Of a stretch of DNA of 64,000 bases, positions 49,738 through 58,521 are shown piece by piece. This stretch comes from an uncultured Bacteroides sp. (GTDB taxonomy: Bacteria; Bacteroidota; Bacteroidia; Bacteroidales; UBA932). Position 1 is the stretch's first letter, and each line of letters opens with the position of its first letter. The stretch spans positions 1 to 64,000 of the forward strand of contig CAMCGB010000001.1 in NCBI GenBank assembly GCA_945874355.1. The letters run 5' to 3'. Under the pieces are notes generated by a model. That model did not search any database and was not told the DNA's origin. It was given only the letters and a program-made list of their open reading frames with translations. Position numbers and translations under genes: made by a program.

Positions 49738-51203
49738 GCGTTCACGCCAAGAAGCACGACAATTTTTCTGTTGAGTTCAAGTTTTCGTTCGAGGCAAGCG
49801 ATGCCCTGAAAGAGAACGACTTTGCGGTCAACAGCTGGATTTTCGTGCCCGGAAGCGTTGGCATCAGCCCTGAGACCTACGGTAAGGACCAGTTCTACCG
49901 GGACGTCAAGTCGAACATAAGGCTCATCACCCCAAAATACTCTCTTGCGCAGCTTTCCGACCCTGAGGCCCTTCCTATGGCCTCGCTGCGCTCTTCAATC
50001 GAAAATGTGGCCGGAAATCCCAGAAAAGAGGCGCTTGAAGACTATATCTACCATCTGAAGATGTTCGCCGCCATTTTCAAGAGTGCGGCAAGGGATTCCG
50101 AGCACAGGCTGAAGGGCTCTAAAGCGAGCGACAAACAAAAGGGGATAATTGGGGATTATTGCCGCTTCTGTTCTCTTATCGCGCGGAATTACAGGAGTTT
50201 GGAGGCTTTGGTACGAGGCTTGGGAAATGAGCGGGAGCAGGTTCTCAAATATTTCCGCCTCGTGGATGAGTTCATAAGCCATATCATCGAGATGCGGGCC
50301 TTGAGGATGCTGCGCAAGATAGACGGTCTCAAGAATTCTCAGGAGCTGAAAGAGCAAAGGGAGGCTCTGGTCGGTCTGGTCGAGGGGGAGAAGAAATACA
50401 ATATCCGCAAGCACTACCTGTCCCTGAATGAAGACCAGGAACATAACCGCCAGGTGGTGTACCATCACGGAATGCTCAAAAAATTTGTCGAGAGCGACCT
50501 TTATATCAATCTGGACAAGAAAAAGGACGGAGTGGCCGTGGAGCAGATTTACTACAGTCTCGCGGCCGGAGTGGCGATGATATTTGCGACGGCAGTGGGA
50601 TGGATGACCCAGCTCAAGTTCGGGAACATCACCTGGCCCCTTTTCATCGTGCTGGTAATCAGCTATATGATGAAGGACCGCATAAAGGAACTGATGCGAT
50701 TCTACTTCGCCCACAAACTGGGCAACAAATACTTCGACAAGAAGGCCAAAATCTCTATAGGCAAGCGCAACATTGGGGAAGTGAAAGAAGGTTTCGACTT
50801 CATCTCATACGACAAGGCTCCCGAAAAGGTGCTTTCGATGCGCAATTTCGCGGCCACCATCAACGATGCGGGACGCATATTCGAAGAGAAGATCATGCTC
50901 TACCGCAAACGGGTCTGCATCTCGTCGCGGGAGTTGCACGAAGGGAATGAATATCCCCTGAACGGCATCAATGAGATAATGAGGCTCCACCTGGTGCGCT
51001 TTACCCAGAAGATGGACAATCCCGAAGTCCCGGTCAATACTCTTGATGAAGACGGGAGTGTGAAACCGGTCAAAGTGCAGAAAATCTATTATGTAAATAT
51101 TATCCTCCAGCTGCGAAGCGCCGACCAACAGGCCCAGTACCGCCATTTCAGGGTTGTAATGACCCGTGACGGCATCATCAGGGTGGAGGATCTGCAGGGC
51201 TGA
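49731..51203 (+). CDS. Unrecognised two-TM membrane protein
   Basis: A 490-residue protein whose ATG overlaps the SLC13 stop by 7 nt, indicating translational coupling. Residues 1-270 are soluble and mainly helical with a charged central part (about 120-250). Two TM segments lie at about 273-291 and 300-314. The C-terminal 175 residues are again soluble (KKAKISIGKRNIGEVKEGFD, PLNGINEIMRLHLVRFTQKM, KIYYVNIILQLRS). No domain is recognised. Position and coupling imply that it assists the transporter or the CYTH proteins. Confidence 0.75.
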   Translation: MVSVHAKKHDNFSVEFKFSFEASDALKENDFAVNSWIFVPGSVGISPETYGKDQFYRDVKSNIRLITPKYSLAQLSDPEALPMASLRSSIENVAGNPRKEALEDYIYHLKMFAAIFKSAARDSEHRLKGSKASDKQKGIIGDYCRFCSLIARNYRSLEALVRGLGNEREQVLKYFRLVDEFISHIIEMRALRMLRKIDGLKNSQELKEQREALVGLVEGEKKYNIRKHYLSLNEDQEHNRQVVYHHGMLKKFVESDLYINLDKKKDGVAVEQIYYSLAAGVAMIFATAVGWMTQLKFGNITWPLFIVLVISYMMKDRIKELMRFYFAHKLGNKYFDKKAKISIGKRNIGEVKEGFDFISYDKAPEKVLSMRNFAATINDAGRIFEEKIMLYRKRVCISSRELHEGNEYPLNGINEIMRLHLVRFTQKMDNPEVPVNTLDEDGSVKPVKVQKIYYVNIILQLRSADQQAQYRHFRVVMTRDGIIRVEDLQG

Positions 51204-51216
51204 TTCCATTTTCGGG

Positions 51217-51247
51217 ATTGTAATATGGGCAAGTTTTATTAAATTTG
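51217..51247 (+). promoter_or_regulatory. Promoter of the HU-CCDC81 protein gene
   Basis: ATTG (51217-51220), 19-nt spacer, TAAATTTG (51240-51247), one mismatch from consensus; 19 nt before the ATG at 51267. Confidence 0.65.
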
Positions 51248-51266
51248 TACCCATTCTTCAATTTTT

Positions 51267-52193
51267 ATGGATATCGCCTTGCTCTCAAAGATGCTTCTGC
51301 GTCTTCTCCAGGATCACGACAGTGTTTCGCTGCCGGGACTTGGGGCTTTCGTCGTGAAGCAGGAGCCGGCCTGGTTTTCCGATAAAGGCTACACCATCAA
51401 CCCTCCCGCAAAGAGGCTTTCTTTTGTCGCCTCAGAGGAGGACGATGGCCTGCTGGTGGACTACTATGCCGCCAGCAACGGCATAGAGCGAGCTGTGGCA
51501 GAGGATTATATCCGCCGTTTTGCCTGCGAAATGCTGGAAGTGCTCAAGCGCAAAAAGACCCTCGCATTGGAGGGGCTCGGCCGTCTCAGGGCTACCCGTG
51601 AGAATGCGGTCTTTTTTGTGGCGGATCCCGATCTGAATCTCGAGAGTGAAAGCATACCGCTGCGCAGTGTGTCCCTGAAGAGTCTGGTCAACGAAGAGAG
51701 CGTGGAGATTTCGGTGCCTCTGCGCAGGCCCGAGCCTGCTGTGGAAACTGCGCCCGAGCCTGCTGCCGAAGAAACCGAAACAGTCGCCGAAGAAACCGAA
51801 ACAGTCGCCGAAGAAACTGACGCAGTCACCGAAGGAAAAGAAGCCGTCACCGCAGCAACTGATGCAGTCCCCGAAGAAACCGACGCTGTCGCTGAAGAAA
51901 AAGAAGCAGTAGCCGAAGCACCGGAAGTTGTCGAAGAGGAGCCAGCAGTCAAAGAAGAGTCTGCTGCCGTTGAAGAAGAGCCTGCCGCCGAGGTGGAAAC
52001 TGTCTCCGAAGAGCAGGGCGGGCAGAGAAAAGGCAGGAAAAAGATTTCGAAAGCCTGGTATATCATACCGATTGTTCTTGTGTGCCTGGCTATTGTCTGC
52101 CTTGCCGTATTCCTGGTTCTGTGCGATGTGGCCCCCGATTTCGTGGACAGCCTTCTTTATACTCCTGAAGAACTGAAGATTATCAACTATTAA
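51267..52193 (+). CDS. HU-CCDC81-type domain protein with heptapeptide repeats and C-terminal TM
   Basis: A 308-residue protein. Residues 1-115 carry the two HU-like folds of the Bacteroidota HU-CCDC81 family (LLRLLQDHDSVSLPGLGAFV, PPAKRLSFVASEEDDGLLVDYYA, LALEGLGRLRA). Residues about 165-245 are a 7-residue repeat tract (VAEETET, VAEETDA, VTEGKEA and so on), followed by a basic stretch and a TM helix (about 262-287). The usual C-terminal SPOR domain is missing, so this is a shortened architecture. A link between septal envelope and DNA or protein assemblies is a guess from the family. Confidence 0.8.
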   Translation: MDIALLSKMLLRLLQDHDSVSLPGLGAFVVKQEPAWFSDKGYTINPPAKRLSFVASEEDDGLLVDYYAASNGIERAVAEDYIRRFACEMLEVLKRKKTLALEGLGRLRATRENAVFFVADPDLNLESESIPLRSVSLKSLVNEESVEISVPLRRPEPAVETAPEPAAEETETVAEETETVAEETDAVTEGKEAVTAATDAVPEETDAVAEEKEAVAEAPEVVEEEPAVKEESAAVEEEPAAEVETVSEEQGGQRKGRKKISKAWYIIPIVLVCLAIVCLAVFLVLCDVAPDFVDSLLYTPEELKIINY

Positions 52194-52204
52194 GCCCTTT
52201 TGAA

Positions 52205-52777
52205 ATGCTTGACCTTGTCTATCCTCCTTCTACGGCACCCCTGCTGAAAGGATGCGCCAGAGCGCGTTCCAGCGAGATGCTGCCCATAGTGGACGAGAAC
52301 GGAGTCGTCTATGCACAGGCCCCGAGACAGTACTGCCATAACGGAGTCGCAAAACCTCTGCACCCCGTCGTGCACCTGCACATAATCAATAGGGAAGGGG
52401 AGATCTATCTTCAGAGGCGCAGCGAGAGGAAGGACCTGCTGCCCCTTCGCTGGGACACAGCCGTGGGCGGACACGTCAGCTATGGCGAGTACCTGCTCGA
52501 AGCTCTGTACAGGGAGGCCTACGAAGAGCTTAAAATGATCAATTTCAATCCCATCAGGCTGCTCAGCTATGTCTTTGAGTCCGGCAGCGAAAGAGAACTG
52601 GTGAATGTCTTTGCCACAGTGGGCAATTTTACCCCTGCTCCTGACGGGGATGAAGTTCTGGAAGGCCGTTACTGGAGTCCCGGACAGATAGAACAGACTA
52701 TGGGAAAGGAAGTCTTTACGCCAAACTTCGAGTCCGAATACCGCCGAGTGTCAAATATGCTTCAAGCCCTGTTGTAA
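52205..52777 (+). CDS. Nudix hydrolase
   Basis: A 190-residue protein. Residues about 24-180 are a Nudix domain of the IDI/YfcD type: MLPIVDENGVVYAQAPR, HLHIINREGEIYLQRRSERK, and the Nudix box GHVSYGEYLLEALYREAYEEL. The first 23 residues may not be translated (an in-frame ATG opens MLPIVDENG). It hydrolyses a nucleoside diphosphate derivative; the substrate is not determined. It is 11 nt after the HU gene, and its stop overlaps the next ATG. Confidence 0.9.
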   Translation: MLDLVYPPSTAPLLKGCARARSSEMLPIVDENGVVYAQAPRQYCHNGVAKPLHPVVHLHIINREGEIYLQRRSERKDLLPLRWDTAVGGHVSYGEYLLEALYREAYEELKMINFNPIRLLSYVFESGSERELVNVFATVGNFTPAPDGDEVLEGRYWSPGQIEQTMGKEVFTPNFESEYRRVSNMLQALL

Positions 52778-54861
52778 TGAAGGAATTACAGAAATTCATA
52801 AAGGACCAGCTCTCGGTGTGGCCTTTCGCTTCGGCCAATTTCAGGGCGCTCAAGTCCTGCAAAAGCCGTCCGATGAAGGTTGCCGGGCTGGACTGCCGCC
52901 TGCAGTTCAATCCCCAAAGGGAGATTTCGACCACTGCCGACACTTCAGCCGAGGCCATCAAGGCCCGCAAATGCTTCCTTTGCGAAGAGAATGCCCCCAA
53001 AGAGCAGACCCGCCTCAAGTTCGAGGGCCGCAAAGGCAGAAATTACAATATCCAGCTGAACCCATACCCGATTTTCCCCCGCCATCTGGTTGTGGTGCGC
53101 CGGGAGCATATTCCCCAGAGTATATGGCACCACTTCCCGGATATGCTTGACTTCGCCTTCAAGTATAGGGATTACCTGGTGTTCTATAACGGACCCCTTT
53201 CAGGTGCTTCTGCTCCGGACCATCTTCATTTTCAGGCAGTTCCTAGGCAGTCTCTCCCCCTTGAGCAGGCTGTGGACAAGTTCCTGGATTCCTCTCCCGA
53301 GCCTCTTTCCAGCGTAAAGGATGCCACACTGTACCACTACCCGGACTATATCAACGGAGTCTTTGCGCTGAAGGCTGCGACCAGCAAGTCTATGGCCAAG
53401 CTCTTCTATCGTCTTCTGGACTGCACCTCCAGGCAGGAAGGGGAGAGCGAGCCCAAGTTCAACCTCTACGCCTACTGCAAAGGAGCTGAGTATAGAGCCT
53501 TTGTGGTGCTCCGAAGCGCCAAGCGCTCCAGCCATTATTACAGCGATGGGGCGGATGGGCTGAAAATCAGTCCGGGAGCCGCCGATATGGCGGGAGTCTT
53601 TGTGAGCGTATATAAAGAAGACTATGAGAAGGCCACTCCCGCCCTTTTGGAACAGATGCTGCGCGAAGTGAGCATAAGCAAAAAAGAAGAGGAGATGATA
53701 AAATGGAGGCTGACGAGAAAGGAAAAAAAGATAAGCGTAGGTCTTCTGAGCGCGGAGAGCATTACCTTCGAAATCATATCCGACGGAGCCGGTCCCCAGC
53801 AGGTCAGCTGGTTCGACGGGAAAATTGCCTATAACGGGATGCTCTACGACGAGCTGTATTTCGACTCCATAACCCGCTCGACCCTTTTCGCCGAGCCTTC
53901 GTTCGTGCTCTACGACGTGGTCATAGGCATTGATTTCCACTGGCAGCAGAAGCGCACTCTCAAGTTTGCCGGTGGGCTGAAATTCGTCCCTGAAGGGGGC
54001 AAGGTAACAGCCATCAACTGCGTCGGAGAGGAGAACTACCTTCTGAGCGTCATTTCGTCCGAGATGAAGTCCAGTTCCGGGCTGGAACTGCTCAAGGCCC
54101 ACGCGGTCATTTCGCGCAGCTGGCTGGAAACTAGGCTGCTGGACAGGAAAGAGGGCAGGAGCTGCCCGCACGAGCTGTACGATGTGTGCGCAGACGACCA
54201 TTGCCAGAGATACCAGGGTCTTACGATGGCTCTCGGCGACAAGGTACGAGACGCCATAGACCAGACCTGGGGACAGGTCCTCAAGTACGGTTCCGGAATC
54301 TGCGATGCCCGATACTCAAAGTGCTGCGGAGGCCGTACAGAGCTTTTCAGCAGCTGTTGGGAAGATGTGGATTATCCTTATCTTCAGAGCGTTGAGGACC
54401 CCTGGTGCGATTGCGGGGATTCCGAAGTGCTCGCCCAGGTGCTCAATGACTACGACCTTCAGACCCGCGACTTCCACGATTGGAAGGTGGAGTACACTAC
54501 AGAAGAGCTTTCTTCTCTGCTTTCGCGCCGCACAGGGCTTGACCTTGGAGAGATAAAAGAACTCAGGCCCCTTAAAACCGGACCGTCGGGCAGGATTATA
54601 TCGCTTCAGCTTGAGGGCACGAAGGGCAGCACCGTCCTTTCCAAAGAGCTTGCCATCAGAAGGGCTCTGAGCGAAAGCCACCTCAAAAGCTCCGCCTTCA
54701 GCGTGGAGAAGACCCCTCAGGGTTTCATCTTCAGGGGCAAGGGCTGGGGCCACGGGGTTGGGCTCTGCCAGATAGGTGCCGCCGTGATGGCTTCAAAGGG
54801 CTACGACTACATTCAGATACTTTCACACTACTATGAAGGAGCGAGGGTTGAAACATTGTAG
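52777..54861 (+). CDS. DUF4922 (HIT-like phosphorylase) fused to SpoIID/LytB domain
   Basis: A 694-residue protein without a signal peptide. Residues about 1-310 match DUF4922, a HIT/GalT-like fold related to GDP-sugar phosphorylases (RKCFLCEENAPKEQ, NPYPIFPRHLVVV, GASAPDHLHFQAVPR). Residues about 325-694 are a SpoIID domain (SVISSEMKSSSGLELLKAHA with the catalytic Glu, KCCGGRTE, GKGWGHGVGLCQIGA). SpoIID proteins cleave denuded glycan strands. Joining a nucleotide-handling domain to a wall lytic domain is odd, and the missing signal peptide leaves the location open. The gene overlaps ampG by 29 nt. Confidence 0.8.
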   Translation: MKELQKFIKDQLSVWPFASANFRALKSCKSRPMKVAGLDCRLQFNPQREISTTADTSAEAIKARKCFLCEENAPKEQTRLKFEGRKGRNYNIQLNPYPIFPRHLVVVRREHIPQSIWHHFPDMLDFAFKYRDYLVFYNGPLSGASAPDHLHFQAVPRQSLPLEQAVDKFLDSSPEPLSSVKDATLYHYPDYINGVFALKAATSKSMAKLFYRLLDCTSRQEGESEPKFNLYAYCKGAEYRAFVVLRSAKRSSHYYSDGADGLKISPGAADMAGVFVSVYKEDYEKATPALLEQMLREVSISKKEEEMIKWRLTRKEKKISVGLLSAESITFEIISDGAGPQQVSWFDGKIAYNGMLYDELYFDSITRSTLFAEPSFVLYDVVIGIDFHWQQKRTLKFAGGLKFVPEGGKVTAINCVGEENYLLSVISSEMKSSSGLELLKAHAVISRSWLETRLLDRKEGRSCPHELYDVCADDHCQRYQGLTMALGDKVRDAIDQTWGQVLKYGSGICDARYSKCCGGRTELFSSCWEDVDYPYLQSVEDPWCDCGDSEVLAQVLNDYDLQTRDFHDWKVEYTTEELSSLLSRRTGLDLGEIKELRPLKTGPSGRIISLQLEGTKGSTVLSKELAIRRALSESHLKSSAFSVEKTPQGFIFRGKGWGHGVGLCQIGAAVMASKGYDYIQILSHYYEGARVETL

Positions 54862-56089
54862 CCCCTGGGCCTGGGTACCCAGCCTCTATTTTGTAGAGGG
54901 CCTGCCGTACTTCATCGTCAACACCATATCGGTGGTGATGTTCAAGGATATGGGCATGGACAACGGTACTCTCGCCCTGATTACCAGCCTTATAGGACTG
55001 CCCTGGATGATAAAGCCCCTTTGGAGCCCGTTCGTGGACATATTCCGGAGCAAGCGCTGGTGGATTGTCTCCATGCAGCTGCTGATGGCCCTCACTGTCG
55101 CCCTTATCGGGTTGAGCGCAGGGCTTTCCACCTTCACCCTTTCGCTGATTCTGTTCACCATTGCCGCTTTTGCTTCCGCGACCCACGACATCGCCGCGGA
55201 CGGTTTTTATATGATTGCGCTCGACCCCCGAAGGCAGTCCGCTTTCGTCGGCATACGCAATACTTTCTACCGCATAGCGATGGTGTTCGGCCAGGGAGTT
55301 CTGGTGATGCTTGCGGGACTGCTTCAGAGGCGCAGCGGAAGTGCCGTTGCGGCCTGGAGGGGGACTCTTCTTGCAGCTGCCGCCATACTTGCCGTTCTCA
55401 CCCTGTGGCACTCCCTGACTCTTCCCCGCAGTGAAAAGAAGGAAAATTCTCCTTCTGGAGCAAAAGGGACTCTGAAGGAGTTTGCCGGGGCTTTTGTCTC
55501 GTTCTTTACCAAGAAGGGAGTTTGGATGGCGGTCGCCTTTATGCTGCTCTACCGTCTGCCTGAAGCCCTGTCCGTGAAGATGCTCTATCCTTTTTTCAGC
55601 GATTGTGCAGAGTTGGGCGGTTTGGGCTTCGATAAGCAGGCCTATGGCCTGGTTTACGGGACAGCGGGCGTTGTGGCCCTTCTTGCAGGAGGCATACTCG
55701 GGGGCTGGCACATATCCCGTAAGGGGCTGAAAGCCTGTATGATGCCTATGGCCCTGAGCCTTGCCCTGCCCTGCGTAGTGTATCTTCTTATGGCCCTGTT
55801 CAAACCTTCATCGCTGCTGGTTGTCGGTGCTATGATAGTGCTGGACCAGTTCGGCTACGGCTATGGTTTCACTGCCTACACCGTCTATATGATGCGTTTT
55901 GCTGAAGGTCCCCTGAAAACCTCCCATTATGCCATATGCACCGGTTTTATGGCTCTGTCTATGATTCTTCCGGGAGCTGTTGCGGGCTATCTGCAGCAGG
56001 CCCTCGGCTATGTCGGATTCTTTATACTTGTAATGATATGCTGTTTGGTAACCATATCCGTTTCGCTGCTTGCGCGGCGGCGCTGCTGA
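54833..56089 (+). CDS. ampG: AmpG-like MFS permease for muropeptides
   Basis: A 418-residue inner-membrane protein with 12 TM segments. It opens WAWVPSLYFVEGLPYFIVNT as AmpG proteins do, has the MFS loop PWMIKPLWSPFVDIFRSKR (residues about 59-77), HDIAADGFYMIALDPRRQSAFVG, and a C-terminal YGFTAYTVYMM segment. It imports anhydromuropeptides for recycling. It overlaps both neighbours, so spoIID-fusion, ampG and namZ are translationally coupled. Confidence 0.85.
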   Translation: MKERGLKHCSPWAWVPSLYFVEGLPYFIVNTISVVMFKDMGMDNGTLALITSLIGLPWMIKPLWSPFVDIFRSKRWWIVSMQLLMALTVALIGLSAGLSTFTLSLILFTIAAFASATHDIAADGFYMIALDPRRQSAFVGIRNTFYRIAMVFGQGVLVMLAGLLQRRSGSAVAAWRGTLLAAAAILAVLTLWHSLTLPRSEKKENSPSGAKGTLKEFAGAFVSFFTKKGVWMAVAFMLLYRLPEALSVKMLYPFFSDCAELGGLGFDKQAYGLVYGTAGVVALLAGGILGGWHISRKGLKACMMPMALSLALPCVVYLLMALFKPSSLLVVGAMIVLDQFGYGYGFTAYTVYMMRFAEGPLKTSHYAICTGFMALSMILPGAVAGYLQQALGYVGFFILVMICCLVTISVSLLARRRC

Positions 56090-57297
56090 TACCTTTCCTG
56101 CTGAACGCCAGGGTGAAACCCGGCATCGAGGTCCTGCGCGAAAGCGGCTTTGAATCCCTGAAAGGAAAGAGGGTGGCCCTGGTCACGAACCCCTCGGGAG
56201 TTGATTCGGAGCTAAAATCAACAGTTGACATCCTCTTCGAAGCCCCCGGGGTGAACCTGGTGGCCCTTTTCGCGCCGGAGCACGGCATCAGGGGTGACAT
56301 CTATGCCGGCGGGAAAGTCGAGTCCGGCATAGACAGCAGAACCGGTCTTCCTGTGCATTCCCTTTACGGAGCTACCCGTGAGCCTACGCCGAAGATGCTC
56401 GAGGGAGTGGATATTGTCCTGTACGATATCCAGGATGTGGGCTGCCGCTCATATACCTTCATCTCCACCCTCGGGCTCGTGATGCGCGCCTGCGCCCGTC
56501 TCGAAATCCCGGTAATGGTGCTTGACAGGCCCAATCCCCTGGGCGGCCGAAAAGTGGAGGGCGCCCTGGTGCGCGATGGTTTCCATTCTTTTGTAAGTCA
56601 GTACAAAATCCCTTATATCTACGGCCTTACGGTGGGTGAGCTGGCTATGCTGATAAACGAACAGGGGCTGAACTGCTCGCAGGACGGAAAGCAGCCGAGC
56701 CTTAAATGCGAGCTGCTGGTGGTGCCGATGCAGGGTTGGGAAAGAGATATGCTCTACATCGACACAGGCCTTCCCTGGGTGGCCCCTTCGCCCAATATCC
56801 CGTATCCGCAGAGCGCAATCTGCTACCCTTCGGCCGGGATGGCAGGAGAGCTGTACAACTATCTTAATATCGGCATAGGATATACCCTTCCTTTTGCTGT
56901 CTTTGCTGAGGAATGGATTGATGCCGATGAGCTTAAAAGCACCCTGGACTCCTATAATGTTCCGGGCGTGGCCTGGAGGACAGTGCATTTCAAGCCCAGC
57001 TCCGGCCGTCTTGCAGGAAAGCTCGTTCACGGTGTCCAGTACTACTACACCGATTATGAGACCGCCGAGATTACACTCACCCAGTTCTACGTGATGCAGG
57101 CCGTGTGGGAACTCTACTCCCGCAACCCCTTCAAGGACCAGCAGCAGTCGAACCTGACGATGTTCAATAAAGTTTGTGGCACTGATTTTGTCTCTTCAAT
57201 CTTTTCAAAGACTATGAAGGTAGCCGACATCTACGATTACTGGACCGCGGATGAGGCACGGTTCAAGCAGATGTCGCAGGACTACTACCTTTATTAA
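56038..57297 (+). CDS. namZ: Exo-beta-N-acetylmuramidase NamZ-type (DUF1343, GH171)
   Basis: A 419-residue secreted protein, start at MLFGNHIRFAACAAALLIPF, which gives a signal peptide and overlaps ampG by 52 nt. DUF1343 landmarks are RVALVTNPSGVDSE, LFAPEHGIRGD, YDIQDVGCRSYTFISTL, LDRPNPLGGRKVEG and WVAPSPNIPYPQSA. Characterised members release MurNAc from the non-reducing end of peptidoglycan fragments. With AmpG and SpoIID this makes a turnover/recycling operon. Confidence 0.9.
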   Translation: MLFGNHIRFAACAAALLIPFLLNARVKPGIEVLRESGFESLKGKRVALVTNPSGVDSELKSTVDILFEAPGVNLVALFAPEHGIRGDIYAGGKVESGIDSRTGLPVHSLYGATREPTPKMLEGVDIVLYDIQDVGCRSYTFISTLGLVMRACARLEIPVMVLDRPNPLGGRKVEGALVRDGFHSFVSQYKIPYIYGLTVGELAMLINEQGLNCSQDGKQPSLKCELLVVPMQGWERDMLYIDTGLPWVAPSPNIPYPQSAICYPSAGMAGELYNYLNIGIGYTLPFAVFAEEWIDADELKSTLDSYNVPGVAWRTVHFKPSSGRLAGKLVHGVQYYYTDYETAEITLTQFYVMQAVWELYSRNPFKDQQQSNLTMFNKVCGTDFVSSIFSKTMKVADIYDYWTADEARFKQMSQDYYLY

Positions 57298-57318
57298 ACC
57301 AATTAAAACCACAGAGTT

Positions 57319-58521
57319 ATGAAAAGAATTATGACTATCGCCGCTCTTGCCGCCCTTCTTTTTGCGGCCCAAAGCGCGCCCTGCCTTGCGCAGCAGAATT
57401 CGTCCCAGTCCAAACAACGCGCCCGCACGACGGCTACTGCTCCCTCCAATAACAAACAGGCTGCATCCCGGAGCAACGCTTCATCCGAACCCAAGTCAGA
57501 TGTAAAGAGCAATCAGAATAAGCAGAACGCCCAGAAGCCTTCGCAGCCCTCGGCCCAGCGCCCTCAGCAAGGTGCCCAGCGCCCCAGGCAAGGAGCACAA
57601 AAGCCTCAGCAAGGTGCCCAGCGCCCTCAGCAAGGCTCCCAAAGACCTCAGCAGCCCTCCGCACAGCGTCCCGGGCAAGGAGCACAGAAGCCCCAGCAGG
57701 GAGCCCAAAGGCCTCAGCAGCCTTCGGCCCAGCGCCCGCCACAGCAGCGGCCCGGCCCACAGCAGGGAGAGCCTGCACCGAGGCGTCCGATTGCAGGGCC
57801 GCAGAACCGCAATCCGCGTCCTCATCCTGCCCGGATGGAGCCTATCAGGCACGACAGGCCTTCGCGTTTCTATGACCCCGGACGTCACTACTTCGGCTAT
57901 CCGGTAGCCCAGCTGCCGCCTCATTGCCACAGGAAAGTTGTCTATGGTGTGCCCTATTATTTCTGCGACGGGATTTACTACCGCCTCATAAACGGCAGAT
58001 ACTATGTCAGCCGTCCTCCTTTCGGAGTGGCCTTCAACGCCGCTGTTGCAAACCTTCGCCACAACCTCTGCGCCTTCGCATACTATGCCGACACTTACCG
58101 CGCGTACAGTACAATCAACCGCAACGCCAGAATCATAATGAAGCAGAACGAGCAGATAGCCCGCAACAACGCCATCCTTGCCCGCAACAATGCCTCAATG
58201 AGCCTGAACAGCGCCCGTGCCCTTAGTTCATACAGACTTGCTGACAGGCTTGGGCTCGTGCAGAGCTATGCCGACGCTTCGGTGAACTACTACTACGACG
58301 ACGGAGTGTTCTTCGTCCTCGCCGCTAACGGCGAATATGTGACCATAGTGCCTCCGGCCGGAGCCATAGTTGCAGACCTCCCGGACGACTATGATATCAT
58401 AGAGATGGATTCAGAAGAGTACTATCTTGTTGATTATACGGTCTATAGGATAGTAGTTGTGGAAGGCAGGCCCTACTTCGAGGTGCTGGGCCAGATTACG
58501 GACGATACTCTGATCTATTGA
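57319..58521 (+). CDS. DUF6515-like secreted protein with Gln/Pro-rich repeat tract
   Basis: A 400-residue protein with a signal peptide (1-25). Residues about 70-145 are low complexity, built from QGAQRPQ/QGAQKPQ/QPSAQRP units of 7 to 9 residues. Residues about 180-245 form a YGVPYYFCDGIYYRLINGRY-type YXY beta-domain and the C-terminus (about 320-400) has SVNYYYDDGVFFVLAANGEY and VVPP-like elements typical of DUF6515. The repeats resemble wall-spanning linkers. It follows namZ by 21 nt, and its 3' end overlaps murI by 26 nt on the other strand. Confidence 0.75.
   Translation: MKRIMTIAALAALLFAAQSAPCLAQQNSSQSKQRARTTATAPSNNKQAASRSNASSEPKSDVKSNQNKQNAQKPSQPSAQRPQQGAQRPRQGAQKPQQGAQRPQQGSQRPQQPSAQRPGQGAQKPQQGAQRPQQPSAQRPPQQRPGPQQGEPAPRRPIAGPQNRNPRPHPARMEPIRHDRPSRFYDPGRHYFGYPVAQLPPHCHRKVVYGVPYYFCDGIYYRLINGRYYVSRPPFGVAFNAAVANLRHNLCAFAYYADTYRAYSTINRNARIIMKQNEQIARNNAILARNNASMSLNSARALSSYRLADRLGLVQSYADASVNYYYDDGVFFVLAANGEYVTIVPPAGAIVADLPDDYDIIEMDSEEYYLVDYTVYRIVVVEGRPYFEVLGQITDDTLIY

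Noticed and set aside
51750..52010. Possible CRISPR-like array
   Set aside because: The periodic 21-nt units are in frame within a protein gene and have no unique spacers. The same holds for 57520-57750.
53200..54201. 333-codon frame antisense to the DUF4922-SpoIID gene, and similar frames at 32456-33277 and 33407-34315
   Set aside because: Shadows of real genes with no domain evidence.
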